Assembly (NCBI GenBank): GCA_025774805.1
Contig: JALGZR010000005.1
Span: 1-64,000, forward strand
DNA: 64,000 nucleotides
Direction: 5' to 3'
DNA from: a bacterium
Lineage (GTDB): Bacteria; ARS69
Shown: piece after piece, positions 18,596-27,966 of the stretch
How the letters are laid out: each line of letters starts with the position of its first letter
Position numbering within the stretch: the first letter of the stretch is position 1
Translations under genes and position numbers: made by a program
Notes under the pieces: model-generated
Databases searched by the model: none
What the model was told of the DNA's origin: nothing
The model's input: only the letters and a program-made list of their open reading frames with translations

Positions 18596-19832
18596 GATTC
18601 CTGGTTGCGAGTGAGACGTTGTGTCCTCCGAACCCGAGCGAGTTGGTCAACGCGACTTCGACTCCTATCGTCCGCGGCTCGTTCGGGACGTAGTCGAGAT
18701 CGCACTCGGGATCGGGGGTCTCGTAGTTGATGGTCGGAGGGATCCTTCCCTCGCTGACCGCGAGCACACACGCGATGAGCTCGATCCCCCCGGCCGCTCC
18801 CAGCAGGTGGCCGGTCATGGATTTCGTCGAGCTGACCGCGAGGTCTCGCGCGTGATCTCCGAAAACGGTCTTGATGGCGGCCGTCTCGATCTTGTCGTTG
18901 AGCTCGGTCGAGGTCCCGTGGGCGTTGACGTATCCCACGACGTCCGGGGGGATCTCGCCGTCTTCCAGGGCCGCCGCCATCGCGCGGGCGGCTCCCTCGC
19001 CGCCGGGGGACGGGGCGGTCATGTGGTAGGCGTCGGCGGTGTAGCCGTACCCGGCGAGCTCGCTGTAGACGCGTGCGCCGCGCGCCCTCGCGTGCTCCAG
19101 CTCCTCGAGGACGACGATTCCCGCCCCCTCGCCGATCACGAACCCGTCGCGATCCGCGTCGAACGGTCGACTCGCCCGCCCCGGATCGTCGTTGCGGGTG
19201 GAGAGGGCCTTCATCGACGTGAAACCTCCGACGGCCAGAGGGGTGACGGGCGCCTCCGCCCCCCCGGCGATCATGACGTCGGCGTCTCCGCAGCGGATGA
19301 TCCGGAACGCATCCCCGATGGCGTTCGCGCCCGACGCACAGGCGGTCACGGTGGAGTTGCTCGGACCGCGGGCTCCGAGCCGCATGCTGATCAATCCCGT
19401 CACCATGTTGATGATCATCATGGGAATGAAGAACGGACTGATGCGACTAGGCCCCTTCTCCATGAGGATGCGGTGTTGGGCCTCGAGCGTCCCGATTCCG
19501 CCGATGCCGGAGCCCACGAGGACCCCGATCCGATCCGCGTTGCCGTCGTGGATTTCGATCGCCGAGTCCTCAACCGCCATCAGCGCGGCCGCCATGCCGA
19601 ACTGGGTGAAGAGGTCCATCTTCCGGACCTCTTTGCGATCTCCGCAGATCGCGGAATCGAAGTCCTTCACCTCCGCCGCGATCTTCACGCCGTGACTGGC
19701 GCAATCGAAGCGGGTGATCGGACCGGCTCCGCTGGTCCCGGTGAGCGCGTTGCTCCAGAACTCCGGGTAACTGTTCCCGATCGGCGTCACGGCCCCGAGG
19801 CCGGTGACGACCACGCGTCTCTTCTGACTCAT
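18585..19832 (-). CDS. fabF: Beta-ketoacyl-ACP synthase II
   Basis: Elongating condensing enzyme of type II fatty acid synthesis. 415 residues from the ATG at 19830–19832 ([19 protein letters not shown]). The catalytic triad is visible: cysteine in [11 protein letters not shown], histidine in [11 protein letters not shown] and histidine in [13 protein letters not shown]. The frame is open for another 65 codons upstream, but those run antisense through the acpP end and are not coding. It follows acpP by about 50 bases and overlaps rnc by 11. Confidence 0.96.
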   Translation of the reverse strand: MSQKRRVVVTGLGAVTPIGNSYPEFWSNALTGTSGAGPITRFDCASHGVKIAAEVKDFDSAICGDRKEVRKMDLFTQFGMAAALMAVEDSAIEIHDGNADRIGVLVGSGIGGIGTLEAQHRILMEKGPSRISPFFIPMMIINMVTGLISMRLGARGPSNSTVTACASGANAIGDAFRIIRCGDADVMIAGGAEAPVTPLAVGGFTSMKALSTRNDDPGRASRPFDADRDGFVIGEGAGIVVLEELEHARARGARVYSELAGYGYTADAYHMTAPSPGGEGAARAMAAALEDGEIPPDVVGYVNAHGTSTELNDKIETAAIKTVFGDHARDLAVSSTKSMTGHLLGAAGGIELIACVLAVSEGRIPPTINYETPDPECDLDYVPNEPRTIGVEVALTNSLGFGGHNVSLATRNHVQ

Positions 19833-19881
19833 GCTGCTTCCATCGGCAAGCCGCCGATCCCGTCGTCCGGGATCGGGCGGC

Positions 19882-20130
19882 TCAGTTCGTGGACCCGACG
19901 TGTCCGTCGATGTATTCGACGGCGTCGCGAACCGTTTTGATCTTCTCCGCCTCTTCGTCCGGGATCTCGATGTCGAAGTTCTCCTCGAGGGCCATGACGA
20001 GCTCGACGGTGTCGAGGGAATCGGCACCCAGATCCTCGATGAAGGACGCGTCTTCGGTGACCTGATCCGCCTGAACGTCGAGCTGTTCGACGATGATCTC
20101 TTTCACTTTCTCGAAATTCGGAGAGCTCAT
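19882..20130 (-). CDS. acpP: Acyl carrier protein
   Basis: 82-residue acidic carrier of acyl intermediates. The phosphopantetheine serine is in the standard [17 protein letters not shown], and [17 protein letters not shown] follows. Complete. It lies between fabG and fabF in the classical fab order; its ATG is 40 bases after the fabG stop. Confidence 0.98.
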   Translation of the reverse strand: MSSPNFEKVKEIIVEQLDVQADQVTEDASFIEDLGADSLDTVELVMALEENFDIEIPDEEAEKIKTVRDAVEYIDGHVGSTN

Positions 20131-20170
20131 GCGCTCGTCTCCAGGTGGGAGTGAACAGTTGACCGGAGCC

Positions 20171-20905
20171 TCACATCACCATGCCGCCGTCCACGGTCAG
20201 CACCTGACCGGTGACGTAGGAGGCCCCTTCGGAAGCGAGAAACGAAACGATCCCCGCCACGTCGTCGGGCGTCCCGAACCGACGAAGCGGAATCGACTGC
20301 AGCATCTTCTCCTTGACCTGATCCGACAGGACGTCGGTCATCGCCGTCTTGATGAAGCCGGGCGCGACCGCATTCACGAGGACGTTCCTCGACGAGAGCT
20401 CGCGCGCCAAGCTCTTCGTGAAGCCGATGACGCCCGCCTTCGAGGCGGCGTAGTTCGTCTGCCCCTCGTTGCCGATCAGGCCGATCACCGAGGCGATGTT
20501 GACGATCCGACCGCTTCGCCTTTTCATCATGAGTCGGGATACGGCCTTCGAGAAGTGGAAGCACCCCGTCAGGTTGACCCGGATCACCTGCTCGAAGTCT
20601 TCGGCGTCCATGCGCATCAGCAGACGATCCCGGGTGATGCCGGCGTTGTTGACGAGGACCTCGATGTCCCCCAGCCGCTCGACCGTCTCCTTCACTGCGG
20701 CGCCCACGGCGGACTCGTCGGTCACATCCGCGGCGAGGGAGATCGCCTTTCTGCCCTCCGCGGTGACGAGATCCCGGGTCTCGTCGAGCAGATCCACCGC
20801 TCGATCGATTCCGGCGACGTCGAATCCGTCGCGGGCGAGACGCACGGCGATGGACTGCCCGATGTTCATCGCGGCCCCGGTGACCAGAGCGACTCCACGG
20901 CTCAC
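20171..20905 (-). CDS. fabG: 3-oxoacyl-ACP reductase
   Basis: NADPH-dependent short-chain dehydrogenase of the fatty acid cycle, 244 residues. Starts with GTG at 20903–20905 after AGGAGG. The N-terminal cofactor loop is [12 protein letters not shown] rather than the common TGxSxGIG, but NNAGITRD, the catalytic serine in [16 protein letters not shown] (Tyr-x3-Lys) and the C-terminal VDGGMVM are all typical of FabG. Part of the fabH-D-G-acpP-F run. Confidence 0.95.
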   Translation of the reverse strand: MSRGVALVTGAAMNIGQSIAVRLARDGFDVAGIDRAVDLLDETRDLVTAEGRKAISLAADVTDESAVGAAVKETVERLGDIEVLVNNAGITRDRLLMRMDAEDFEQVIRVNLTGCFHFSKAVSRLMMKRRSGRIVNIASVIGLIGNEGQTNYAASKAGVIGFTKSLARELSSRNVLVNAVAPGFIKTAMTDVLSDQVKEKMLQSIPLRRFGTPDDVAGIVSFLASEGASYVTGQVLTVDGGMVM

Positions 20906-20990
20906 GGCTGTCCTCCTCCGGACGCCCCGGGGGTGCCGTTTCCGGTGACTCTCCCGGCCCTCTCTCGATTCGGACCGGCGGACAAGGTCC

Positions 20991-21932
20991 TCATCGGACC
21001 GCTCCCTTCGGCCGGTCCAGCACGGCGGTCAGCGTCTCCGGCGGTCCCATCGACGTGGCGCGCGCGGAGCGGTCGACCGACCGGAGCAATCCGCGAAGGA
21101 CCTTTCCCGACCCGATTTCGTAAAACTCCGCAACGTCCTCGTCCAGAAGAAACCGCATGGACTCCTCCCACCGGACCGGGGAAGTCATCTGATCCACGAG
21201 GCTCTTCCGGATCTCCGCGCCGTCCGTCACCGGTCGGGCCGTGGCGTTCGCGATCACCGGCACTCGGGCGTCGCGAATGTCGATTTCCTCGAGGAAGCGG
21301 GCCAGCTCGTCACGCGCGTCTTCCATCAACTCGCTGTGGAACGCGCCGGAGACCTTGAGAACCATCGCCTTCTTGGCCCCGTGCTCCGGGGCGAGCTCGA
21401 CCGCCCGTTCCACTCCGGCCACCTCGCCGGAGATCACGACCTGTCCGGGACAGTTCAGGTTCGCCGGCTGAACGACTCCCGCGGCGGAGGCCTCGACGCA
21501 GAGCTTCTCGACCTCTTCGGAGGAGAGCCCCAGGACGGCCGCCATCGTGCCGGGTCGTCTCACCCCCGACTCGAACATCAGCTCTCCCCGTTTCCGGACC
21601 GCCGCGACACCGTCCGCGAAGGAGATCGCTCCCGCGACCGCGAGGGCCGTGTACTCGCCCAGGCTGTGTCCGGCGACGAAGTCGGCGGCGAGCTCGTCCT
21701 TCACCACGTCCCAGGCCGCCCAGCTCTTCACGAAGAGAGCGGGCTGCGTGTTGACCGTCTTCTTGAGCTTCTCCTCGGGCCCCTCGAAGCAGATCCGGGA
21801 GAGGTCCTCTCCGATGATCGACGAGGCCTCGTCGAACCACCGGCGAGCCCGGGGGAAGCTCTCGCAGAGCGCCTTCCCCATGCCGACGTACTGGCTGCCC
21901 TGACCGGGGAACAGGAATGCCACCTTGCTCAT
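20991..21932 (-). CDS. fabD: Malonyl-CoA:ACP transacylase
   Basis: Loads malonyl groups on ACP. 313 residues from the ATG at 21930–21932; a GTG directly before it is equally in frame. FLFPGQGSQYVGMG opens the fold, the nucleophilic serine is in AGHSLGEYTAL, the partner histidine in KVSGAFHSELM, and IANATARPV and the C-terminal GSGKVLRGLLR complete it. It lies 10 bases after the fabH stop. Confidence 0.96.
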   Translation of the reverse strand: MSKVAFLFPGQGSQYVGMGKALCESFPRARRWFDEASSIIGEDLSRICFEGPEEKLKKTVNTQPALFVKSWAAWDVVKDELAADFVAGHSLGEYTALAVAGAISFADGVAAVRKRGELMFESGVRRPGTMAAVLGLSSEEVEKLCVEASAAGVVQPANLNCPGQVVISGEVAGVERAVELAPEHGAKKAMVLKVSGAFHSELMEDARDELARFLEEIDIRDARVPVIANATARPVTDGAEIRKSLVDQMTSPVRWEESMRFLLDEDVAEFYEIGSGKVLRGLLRSVDRSARATSMGPPETLTAVLDRPKGAVR

Positions 21933-21942
21933 CACTGCGCTC

Positions 21943-22941
21943 CTAGAATCGGTGAATGGCCGAGCCCCAGGTGAAGCCGGCCCCGAAGGCCACGACCGCC
22001 ACGGTCATTCCGTCCTGAAGCGCTCCCTGGCTGCGCGCTTCGTCGAGGGCGATCGGGATGGAGGCGGCGGATGTGTTTCCGAAGCGGTGCACGTTCACGA
22101 AGACCTTTTCCATCGGCAGTCTCAGCTTCTTGGCCGTCGCCTCGATGATCCGGATGTTCGCCTGGTGGGGAATCAGGAGGTCGATCTCCCCGGGACCGAT
22201 GCCGACGTCGTTGAGGCCCTGCCGCACGATGCCCGTCATCGACTTGACCGCCGACTTGAACACGTTGTTGCCGCTCATCTTTATGTAGTGAAGGCGCAAG
22301 TCGACGGTCTCGTGGGTCGCCGGGTGAAGGGATCCTCCCGCCGGCAGCTTCAGCATGTCCCCCAGCGTCCCGTCGGACAGCATGCGAACCGAGAGCAGCC
22401 CCTTCCCGTTCTCCACCCGCTTCAGAATCGCCGCCCCGGCGCCGTCGCCGAAGAGCACGCACGTCGTGCGGTCCTGGAAGTCCAGGATTTTGCTGAGGGT
22501 CTCCGCCCCGATCACGAGTCCGGTCTCGCACGTGCCGTTCCGGATCATTCCGGCGATCACGTTGAGGCCGTAAATGAAACCGGTGCACGCGGCGGCGAGG
22601 TCGAAGGCGGCGGCGTTTCGTGCCCCGATCTCGGCCTGGACGAGGCAGGCGGTCGACGGAAAGAGCATGTCGGGCGTGGCGGTGCCCACGACGATGACGT
22701 CGATCTCCTCCGGCGTCACCCCCGCGTCGGCCATCGCGCGGCGGGCCGCATTGCTCGCGAGCACGGACGTGGTGGTCTTGTCGTCCGCGATGTGACGTGT
22801 CCGGATCCCGGTGCGCTCGACGATCCACTCGTCCGACGTCTCGACGAGCTTCTCCAGATCGTGATTCGTGAGGAGCTGCGCGGGGGCGTCCGAGCCGATC
22901 CCGACGATGCCCACCGGGGGGTCAGGGAGATACGGTGCCAA
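21943..22941 (-). CDS. fabH: Beta-ketoacyl-ACP synthase III
   Basis: Starts fatty acid synthesis by condensing acetyl-CoA with malonyl-ACP. Catalytic cysteine in LAAACTGFIYG, histidine in LLIPHQANIRI, asparagine in HRFGNTSAASIP. The start is uncertain. I chose the TTG at 22939–22941, giving 332 residues, because AGGAACAGGAA lies before it; this overlaps plsX by 20 bases. A GTG at 22912–22914 (VGIVGIGSD) gives 323 residues without overlap but has no ribosome-binding site. A longer reading to 23004 would run further into plsX. Confidence 0.93.
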   Translation of the reverse strand: MAPYLPDPPVGIVGIGSDAPAQLLTNHDLEKLVETSDEWIVERTGIRTRHIADDKTTTSVLASNAARRAMADAGVTPEEIDVIVVGTATPDMLFPSTACLVQAEIGARNAAAFDLAAACTGFIYGLNVIAGMIRNGTCETGLVIGAETLSKILDFQDRTTCVLFGDGAGAAILKRVENGKGLLSVRMLSDGTLGDMLKLPAGGSLHPATHETVDLRLHYIKMSGNNVFKSAVKSMTGIVRQGLNDVGIGPGEIDLLIPHQANIRIIEATAKKLRLPMEKVFVNVHRFGNTSAASIPIALDEARSQGALQDGMTVAVVAFGAGFTWGSAIHRF

Positions 22942-23950
22942 TTTCCTGTTCCTGAAGCTCGATGAGCTCCCGGCGAATGTGATCGTTGATCCGCTCACGG
23001 GCAAATCGAACGGCGGCCAGAATGGCGTTCTTGATGGCCTTGGGACTCGAGCTTCCGTGGGCGATGATGACCCCGCCGTTCACTCCCAGCAGGGGGGCGC
23101 CTCCGTACTCGGCGTAGTCGAGTTGCTGCGACAGGCTCCGGAAGACCGGTTTCATGAGAAGGGCCCCGAACCGATTCCGCAGATCGTCTCCGACCTGGTC
23201 CCGGATGAGAGACGTGATGAGATGGATGACGCTCTCCGAGAACTTCAGGACCACGTTTCCCACGAAACCGTCGCAGACGACGACGTCCGCGCCCCCTTGA
23301 AACACGTCCCGACCCTCGACGTTGCCGACGAAGTTCAGATGACTCCGCTCCAGCAGCGGATACGTGCTCTGGACCAGCTTGTTTCCCTTCGTGCTCTCCT
23401 CCCCGATGTTCAGCAGACCCACCTTCGGGTCCGGCCGACCGAGGACATGTCGCGCGTAGATCTCGCCCATGACTCCGAACTGCAGCAGGTGCAGCGGAGT
23501 GCAGTCGGAGTTGGCACCGACGTCGAGGATGATCGCCCCGCCCGTCGGAGTGGGCAGAAACGTCGCGATCGCGGGGCGCCGCACTCCTTTCAGCCGACCG
23601 AGCTGCAGCAGGGAGCCCGCGACCACCGCACCGGTGTTGCCGGCGCTCACGAGTCCATCGGCCTCTCCGTCCTTCACGAGGCGGGTGGCGACGACGATCG
23701 ACGCCCCCTTCTTCCGCCGGATCTGGCGGGCGGGGTCCTCCCCCATCTGGATCTGATCGGGAGCGTGCTCGGTGGAGATGCTCGAGGGGGCTTCCACCCG
23801 GAGCTGGCGAAACTCGGCCGCGATCCGGTCGCGGTCGCCGGCGAGGACGATCTCGAGGTCTCCGGGGTTCTCCCGGACGACCTGGAGCGCCCCCTCGACC
23901 TCGACTGCCGGCGCTCGGTCCCCCCCCATCGCGTCGACGACGATCCTCAT
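22922..23950 (-). CDS. plsX: Phosphate acyltransferase PlsX
   Basis: Makes acyl phosphate from acyl-ACP for phospholipid synthesis. 342 residues. The signature start RIVVDAMGGDRAPAVEV, then GLVSAGNTGAVVAGSLLQLGRLKGV, LDVGANSDC and VVCDGFVGNVVLKFSE are all present. It sits in the widespread yceD-rpmF-plsX-fabH order. Confidence 0.96.
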   Translation of the reverse strand: MRIVVDAMGGDRAPAVEVEGALQVVRENPGDLEIVLAGDRDRIAAEFRQLRVEAPSSISTEHAPDQIQMGEDPARQIRRKKGASIVVATRLVKDGEADGLVSAGNTGAVVAGSLLQLGRLKGVRRPAIATFLPTPTGGAIILDVGANSDCTPLHLLQFGVMGEIYARHVLGRPDPKVGLLNIGEESTKGNKLVQSTYPLLERSHLNFVGNVEGRDVFQGGADVVVCDGFVGNVVLKFSESVIHLITSLIRDQVGDDLRNRFGALLMKPVFRSLSQQLDYAEYGGAPLLGVNGGVIIAHGSSSPKAIKNAILAAVRFARERINDHIRRELIELQEQEIGTVSP

Positions 23951-23981
23951 CCCGTTCCGTCCCGTGTCCCGAAGTGAGGAA

Positions 23982-24167
23982 TCAGGCGTCGTCCGTCCCC
24001 GCCATGACCTTGCGGCCGCCGTAGCTGCCGCAGTGGAGACAGACGCGATGCGGCAGCTTGACCTGTCCGCAATCGGGGCAGAGGTTTCGGGCGGGAACGC
24101 TCAACGCGAGATGGGAGCGCTTCTTCAGCTTCCGTGTCTTGGAGATCCGATATTTGGGAAGGGCCAT
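23982..24167 (-). CDS. rpmF: 50S ribosomal protein L32
   Basis: 61 residues, basic. MALPKYRISKTRKLKKRSH is the usual start, and the four-cysteine zinc ribbon is intact (CPDCG near residue 30, CLHCG near residue 43). Nine bases after the yceD stop, 31 before plsX. Confidence 0.96.
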   Translation of the reverse strand: MALPKYRISKTRKLKKRSHLALSVPARNLCPDCGQVKLPHRVCLHCGSYGGRKVMAGTDDA

Positions 24168-24176
24168 GAGAGTGAA

Positions 24177-24782
24177 TCACTCCTCTGACTCCGAAGGGAA
24201 GGAGAGCCGCCGGAGAGCGTCCCAGCGCGAGTCCCCTTCCGGTGAATGACGATCGCGGGAGTCCTCACGATGCGGACAAGGTCCGTCGTTGAGGTTCACC
24301 CCGCAAACGGAGCAAATACCACGACAGTCGTCGCGGCAAAGATTCTTGATCGGAATCTCCAGGAGGGCCGCCTGCCGAAAGGAGGCCGTGAGGTCGAGTG
24401 TCGCCGCGCCGGGCTCCGAAGTCTCGATCGTCCCGGAGGTCCCTGCCGCGGAGCCGTTCGGGTCGGCCGGCGCGCCGCCGGCTTGAGACGGCGCGAGGGC
24501 GACTTGAGCGTCCACGGAAGCTAGGATCTCCCGTCGGAACGTCGACAGACACCGATCGCAGCGGGTCTCCAGGAATCCGCTCAGGAAACCACGGACTCGA
24601 CAGTCCTCACCCGTCCGTTGAAGGCTTCCCTCGAACCGGTAGCGGCGCAAGGCGCTCGGGCCCTCCGGCTCGACAGCCAGGGACGCCTTCCCCCCTTCCA
24701 GAACCAGCGGGTGCGTACCTTCCTGAATCTCGCGAAGATCGATTCCGATCGATCCGTGGATTAGCTTAGGTGGCCGGGTCAT
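24177..24782 (-). CDS. yceD: YceD/DUF177-family 23S rRNA accumulation protein
   Basis: 201 residues. The family pattern is clear: a beta-rich N-terminal part with LETRCDRCLSTF, then EIPIKNLCRDDCRGICSVCGVNLNDGPC, the C-terminal cysteine cluster. Homologues are co-transcribed with rpmF, and in plants and E. coli are linked to 23S rRNA accumulation. A Ser/Gly/Ala-rich insert of about 30 residues separates the two blocks. The ATG at 24780–24782 is used; a TTG three codons upstream is possible. Confidence 0.88.
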   Translation of the reverse strand: MTRPPKLIHGSIGIDLREIQEGTHPLVLEGGKASLAVEPEGPSALRRYRFEGSLQRTGEDCRVRGFLSGFLETRCDRCLSTFRREILASVDAQVALAPSQAGGAPADPNGSAAGTSGTIETSEPGAATLDLTASFRQAALLEIPIKNLCRDDCRGICSVCGVNLNDGPCPHREDSRDRHSPEGDSRWDALRRLSFPSESEE

Positions 24783-24851
24783 TCGTGTCAAACCGGAAGG
24801 GTGTCCCCCCAGGATCCGAATCGGATCCCGAACGTGGCTCCCCTTCGTGGT

Positions 24852-25280
24852 TTAGCTCACCTCCACGGCGACTTCGGGGAAGAAGTGCGGGATCTCCTTG
24901 AGCGCCGATTCGGGTGAATCGGAGGCGTGGACGGCGTTGTTCTGGACGTTCGTGGCGTAGAGCGCCCGCACGGTCCCTTCGGCCGCCTCCGCCGGATTCG
25001 TGGCGCCGATGAGCTCCCGGAGCCCGGCGATGGCATCCCCTCTCTCGAGGACCAGGGGAATGCAGGGACCCGAGGTCATGAACGCCACCAGGTCGTCGTA
25101 GAACGGGCGGTCCCGGTGGACCTCGTAGAACCGTCTCGCCGAATCGACGGTCAGGCGCTCCATCCTCATCGCTATCACGGTGAATCCACCCTGATTCTCG
25201 ATCATGGCGAGGATTCTCCCCGCGTTCCGCGCCGCGACGGCGTCCGGCTTGATGATCAGTAGTGTTCTCTCGACGGCCAT
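24852..25280 (-). CDS. ndk: Nucleoside diphosphate kinase
   Basis: Balances NTP pools through a phosphohistidine intermediate. 142 residues. ERTLLIIKPDAVAARNAGRI opens the fold, and the active histidine is in NNAVHASDSPESA. Complete. It lies between sucD and yceD, with a hairpin upstream and about 70 bases before yceD. Confidence 0.97.
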   Translation of the reverse strand: MAVERTLLIIKPDAVAARNAGRILAMIENQGGFTVIAMRMERLTVDSARRFYEVHRDRPFYDDLVAFMTSGPCIPLVLERGDAIAGLRELIGATNPAEAAEGTVRALYATNVQNNAVHASDSPESALKEIPHFFPEVAVEVS

Positions 25281-25321
25281 GGCACTCCCTCGCGCCCTCC
25301 GACCGGGCGGAACGTCCTCGT

Positions 25322-25355
25322 GGGGGATCCGGTGCCCGGGGAGGACGGATCCCCC
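25322..25355. terminator. Stem-loop between sucD and ndk
   Basis: Perfect 10-bp arms GGGGGATCCG (25322–25331) and CGGATCCCCC (25346–25355) enclose a 14-base loop. There is no T tract on either side, so it may be an mRNA processing or attenuation hairpin, not a strong terminator. Confidence 0.4.
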
Positions 25356-25385
25356 CGCCCTTCCCGGGCTCGAACGGGCCGGCGG

Positions 25386-26258
25386 TCAGACCGCGACCAG
25401 ACCGGCCACGAGTCGGCCGATCTCGGTCGGGGTCACCGCGACCTTCACGCCGGCCTGGCTGAGCGCCTCGATCTTGTCCTCGGCCTTGCCGCTGCCGCCG
25501 GACACGATCGCTCCGGCGTGGCCCATGCGGCGACCCGGCGGGGCGGACCGTCCGGCGATGAAGCTCACCACCGGCTTGGTCACATGGGCGGCGATGTACT
25601 CGGCGGCGACCTCCTCGTCGTTGCCGCCGATCTCTCCGATCATCACGATGTACTCGGTCTGCACGTCCCTCTCGAACATCTCGAGAACGTCGACGAACTT
25701 CGTGCCGATGATCGGGTCCCCCCCGATCCCGAGGCAGGTCGACTGCCCGAGACCGCTCCGGGAGAGCTGGTCGACGACCTCGTAGGTCAGCGTGCCGCTT
25801 CGGCTGACGACGCCGACGTTCCCCGGCCGGTGGATCGAGCCGGGCATGATCCCGACCTTGCACTCGCCCGGCGTGATGACTCCGGGGCAGTTCGGACCGA
25901 GCAGACGCGTCCCGGTTCCCTCGAGAGCGGCCCAGACGTTCACCATGTCGTTGACCGGGACGCCCTCCGTGATCGCGGTGATGAAGGGGATGCCGGCCTC
26001 GATCGCCTCGAGGATCGCGTTCGCGGCGAATCGGGGCGGCACGTAGATGACGCTCGCGTTCGCGCCCGTCGCCTCCACCGCCTCCCGCACCGTGTTGAAC
26101 ACCGGCCGGCCCAGAGCCTCCTGACCGCCCTTTCCCGGGGTCACGCCGGCGACGACGTTCGTCCCGTACTCGATCATCTTCTCGGTGTGGAACGATCCGT
26201 CCCGCCCGGTGATGCCCTGGACGATGAGCTTCGTCTCCCTGTTGACCAGGATTCCCAT
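25386..26258 (-). CDS. sucD: Succinate--CoA ligase (ADP-forming) subunit alpha
   Basis: TCA-cycle enzyme making ATP from succinyl-CoA. 290 residues from the ATG at 26256–26258. CoA-binding [39 protein letters not shown], and the phosphorylated histidine in [21 protein letters not shown] are present. It follows sucC by 11 bases. Confidence 0.97.
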   Translation of the reverse strand: MGILVNRETKLIVQGITGRDGSFHTEKMIEYGTNVVAGVTPGKGGQEALGRPVFNTVREAVEATGANASVIYVPPRFAANAILEAIEAGIPFITAITEGVPVNDMVNVWAALEGTGTRLLGPNCPGVITPGECKVGIMPGSIHRPGNVGVVSRSGTLTYEVVDQLSRSGLGQSTCLGIGGDPIIGTKFVDVLEMFERDVQTEYIVMIGEIGGNDEEVAAEYIAAHVTKPVVSFIAGRSAPPGRRMGHAGAIVSGGSGKAEDKIEALSQAGVKVAVTPTEIGRLVAGLVAV

Positions 26259-26269
26259 CGGTCCCCCTC

Positions 26270-27424
26270 CTAACTGGCGATTTTGCTCTGCAGGGCGAGA
26301 CGAATGCCCTGCTGAACGACTTCGTCCATCGTGACCGCGGGGACCACGTCGACGTCGGATTCCTCGAGTATCTTCCGGGCCTCTTCCTCGTTCGTCCCGG
26401 TGAGCCGGACCACGATCGGGTGGTCGATCTTTCCCTTCTTCACCGCCCCCACGATGCCCCGGGCGACATCGTCGCAGCGAGTGATGCCGCCGAAGATGTT
26501 GAAGACGATCGCCTTCACGTTCTTGTCGGCGAGGATGATCTTCATCGCCGTCAGGACCTTCTCCGGAGAGGAGCTTCCCCCGATGTCGAGGAAGTTCGCC
26601 GGCTCGCCTCCGTAGTACTTGATGAGATCCATCGTCGCCATCGCGAGCCCGGCGCCGTTCACGCAGCAGCCGACGTCCCCGTCGAGCTTCACGTAGGACA
26701 ACCCCATCTCGCGGGCCATCCTCTCCCACTTCGACTCGGAGTCGGGATCGCGGAGCCCCTCCATCTCGGCCTGCCGGAGCAGCGCGTTGTCGTCGATCAC
26801 CACCTTCGAGTCGAGGGCGAGCACCTTGCCGGCGTCGTCGACGATCAGCGGATTGATCTCGATGAGGGAGGTGTCCTTCTCCCCGCAGATCTTCCAGAGC
26901 TTGAGAAGAACCTCGGCGGCCTGCTTCGCATGGGACTCGTCGGGGAAGACGCGACCCGAGATGTCGAGCGCTTCCTCACGGGTCAGGCCGGTCTTCGGAT
27001 TCACGAGGTGGCGCACGATCTTGTCCGGGGTCTTGGCCGCGACCTCTTCGATATCGATGCCGCCCGCCGCGGAGCACATGATCACGTGACGGCGCGCGGC
27101 CCGATCGAGCGTGATTCCGTAGTAGGCCTCGGTCGCGATCTCGGCGGCCTTCGCCACGAGGACCTTCCTGACCGGCCATCCCTTGATCTTCAGCCTGAAG
27201 ATCGCCTTCGAGACCTCGGCCGCCTGGTCGGGATTGTCCGCGAGCTTGACGCCGCCCGCCTTGCCCCGGCCGCCGGCGTGAACCTGCGCTTTCACGACCA
27301 CGGTGCCGCCGAGCTCGCGGGCCGCCTCCTTCACCTCCTCCGGAGTCGTGGCCACGCGCCCCGACAGAACGGGGATTCCATAGGAGGCGAAGAGCTCCCT
27401 TCCCTGGTACTCGTGGAGATTCAT
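26270..27424 (-). CDS. sucC: Succinate--CoA ligase subunit beta
   Basis: 384 residues, ATP-grasp fold. [19 protein letters not shown] is the standard start; [19 protein letters not shown] binds nucleotide; [29 protein letters not shown] and [13 protein letters not shown] complete the core. Its start overlaps rfaE2 by 4 bases, tying central metabolism to LPS heptose genes in one operon. Confidence 0.97.
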   Translation of the reverse strand: MNLHEYQGRELFASYGIPVLSGRVATTPEEVKEAARELGGTVVVKAQVHAGGRGKAGGVKLADNPDQAAEVSKAIFRLKIKGWPVRKVLVAKAAEIATEAYYGITLDRAARRHVIMCSAAGGIDIEEVAAKTPDKIVRHLVNPKTGLTREEALDISGRVFPDESHAKQAAEVLLKLWKICGEKDTSLIEINPLIVDDAGKVLALDSKVVIDDNALLRQAEMEGLRDPDSESKWERMAREMGLSYVKLDGDVGCCVNGAGLAMATMDLIKYYGGEPANFLDIGGSSSPEKVLTAMKIILADKNVKAIVFNIFGGITRCDDVARGIVGAVKKGKIDHPIVVRLTGTNEEEARKILEESDVDVVPAVTMDEVVQQGIRLALQSKIAS

Positions 27425-27966
27425 CGGTTTTCCTTTCCCGATCGCGGATTCCTCGGGGACGAGATCCCCTCGCCGCCGCTCCCGAAACGTTCCAGCACGG
27501 TCTGAATGATTCCCTGCGTCGATCGACCCGTCGTGATACGGATCCGGGCGACCCGGCCTCCCGACTCCTCCACCGTTCGCCGCCCCACGATGTCCTGCAG
27601 CTCGTAGTCGGCACCCTTGACCAGAATGTCGGGCCGGAGAGCCTCGATCAAGTGACCCGGGGTGTCCTCGGAGAAAAACACGACCCGATCCACCGCCTCG
27701 AGCGCCGCGATCACCTCAGCCCGATCCTCGCCCGGAACCAGCGGCCGTCCCTCTCCCTTCAGGCGGCGGACCGAGGCATCCTCGTTGATCCCGACCACGA
27801 GCGCGTCCCCCATCGAACGGGCCTCCCGCAACAGGTCCACGTGTCCCCGGTGCAGAACGTCGAAGCACCCGTTCGTGAAGACGACCGCGCTCCCGGCCGC
27901 TCTCAGGTCGCGGCGCCAGGCGACCGCCTCCTCCCGGCTCACGATCTTCGGCGAGGGCCCCGTCAC
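27421..27966 (-). CDS. rfaE2: Heptose 1-phosphate adenylyltransferase (HldE C-terminal type)
   Basis: 181-residue nucleotidyltransferase forming ADP-glycero-manno-heptose for LPS core. VFTNGCFDVLHRGHVDLL contains the HxGH nucleotide motif; VGINEDASVRRLKG, LVKGADYE and the C-terminal RITTGRSTQGIIQTVL are typical of RfaE domain II. It overlaps both neighbours by 4 bases. In enteric bacteria it is fused to the kinase; here the two are split. Confidence 0.93.
   Translation of the reverse strand: MTGPSPKIVSREEAVAWRRDLRAAGSAVVFTNGCFDVLHRGHVDLLREARSMGDALVVGINEDASVRRLKGEGRPLVPGEDRAEVIAALEAVDRVVFFSEDTPGHLIEALRPDILVKGADYELQDIVGRRTVEESGGRVARIRITTGRSTQGIIQTVLERFGSGGEGISSPRNPRSGKENR

Noticed and set aside
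25386-26729. Extended sucD start at 26729
   Set aside because: The extra 157 codons are antisense-like sequence through sucC in another frame; the ATG at 26258 with a GAGGGGG ribosome-binding site is the family start.
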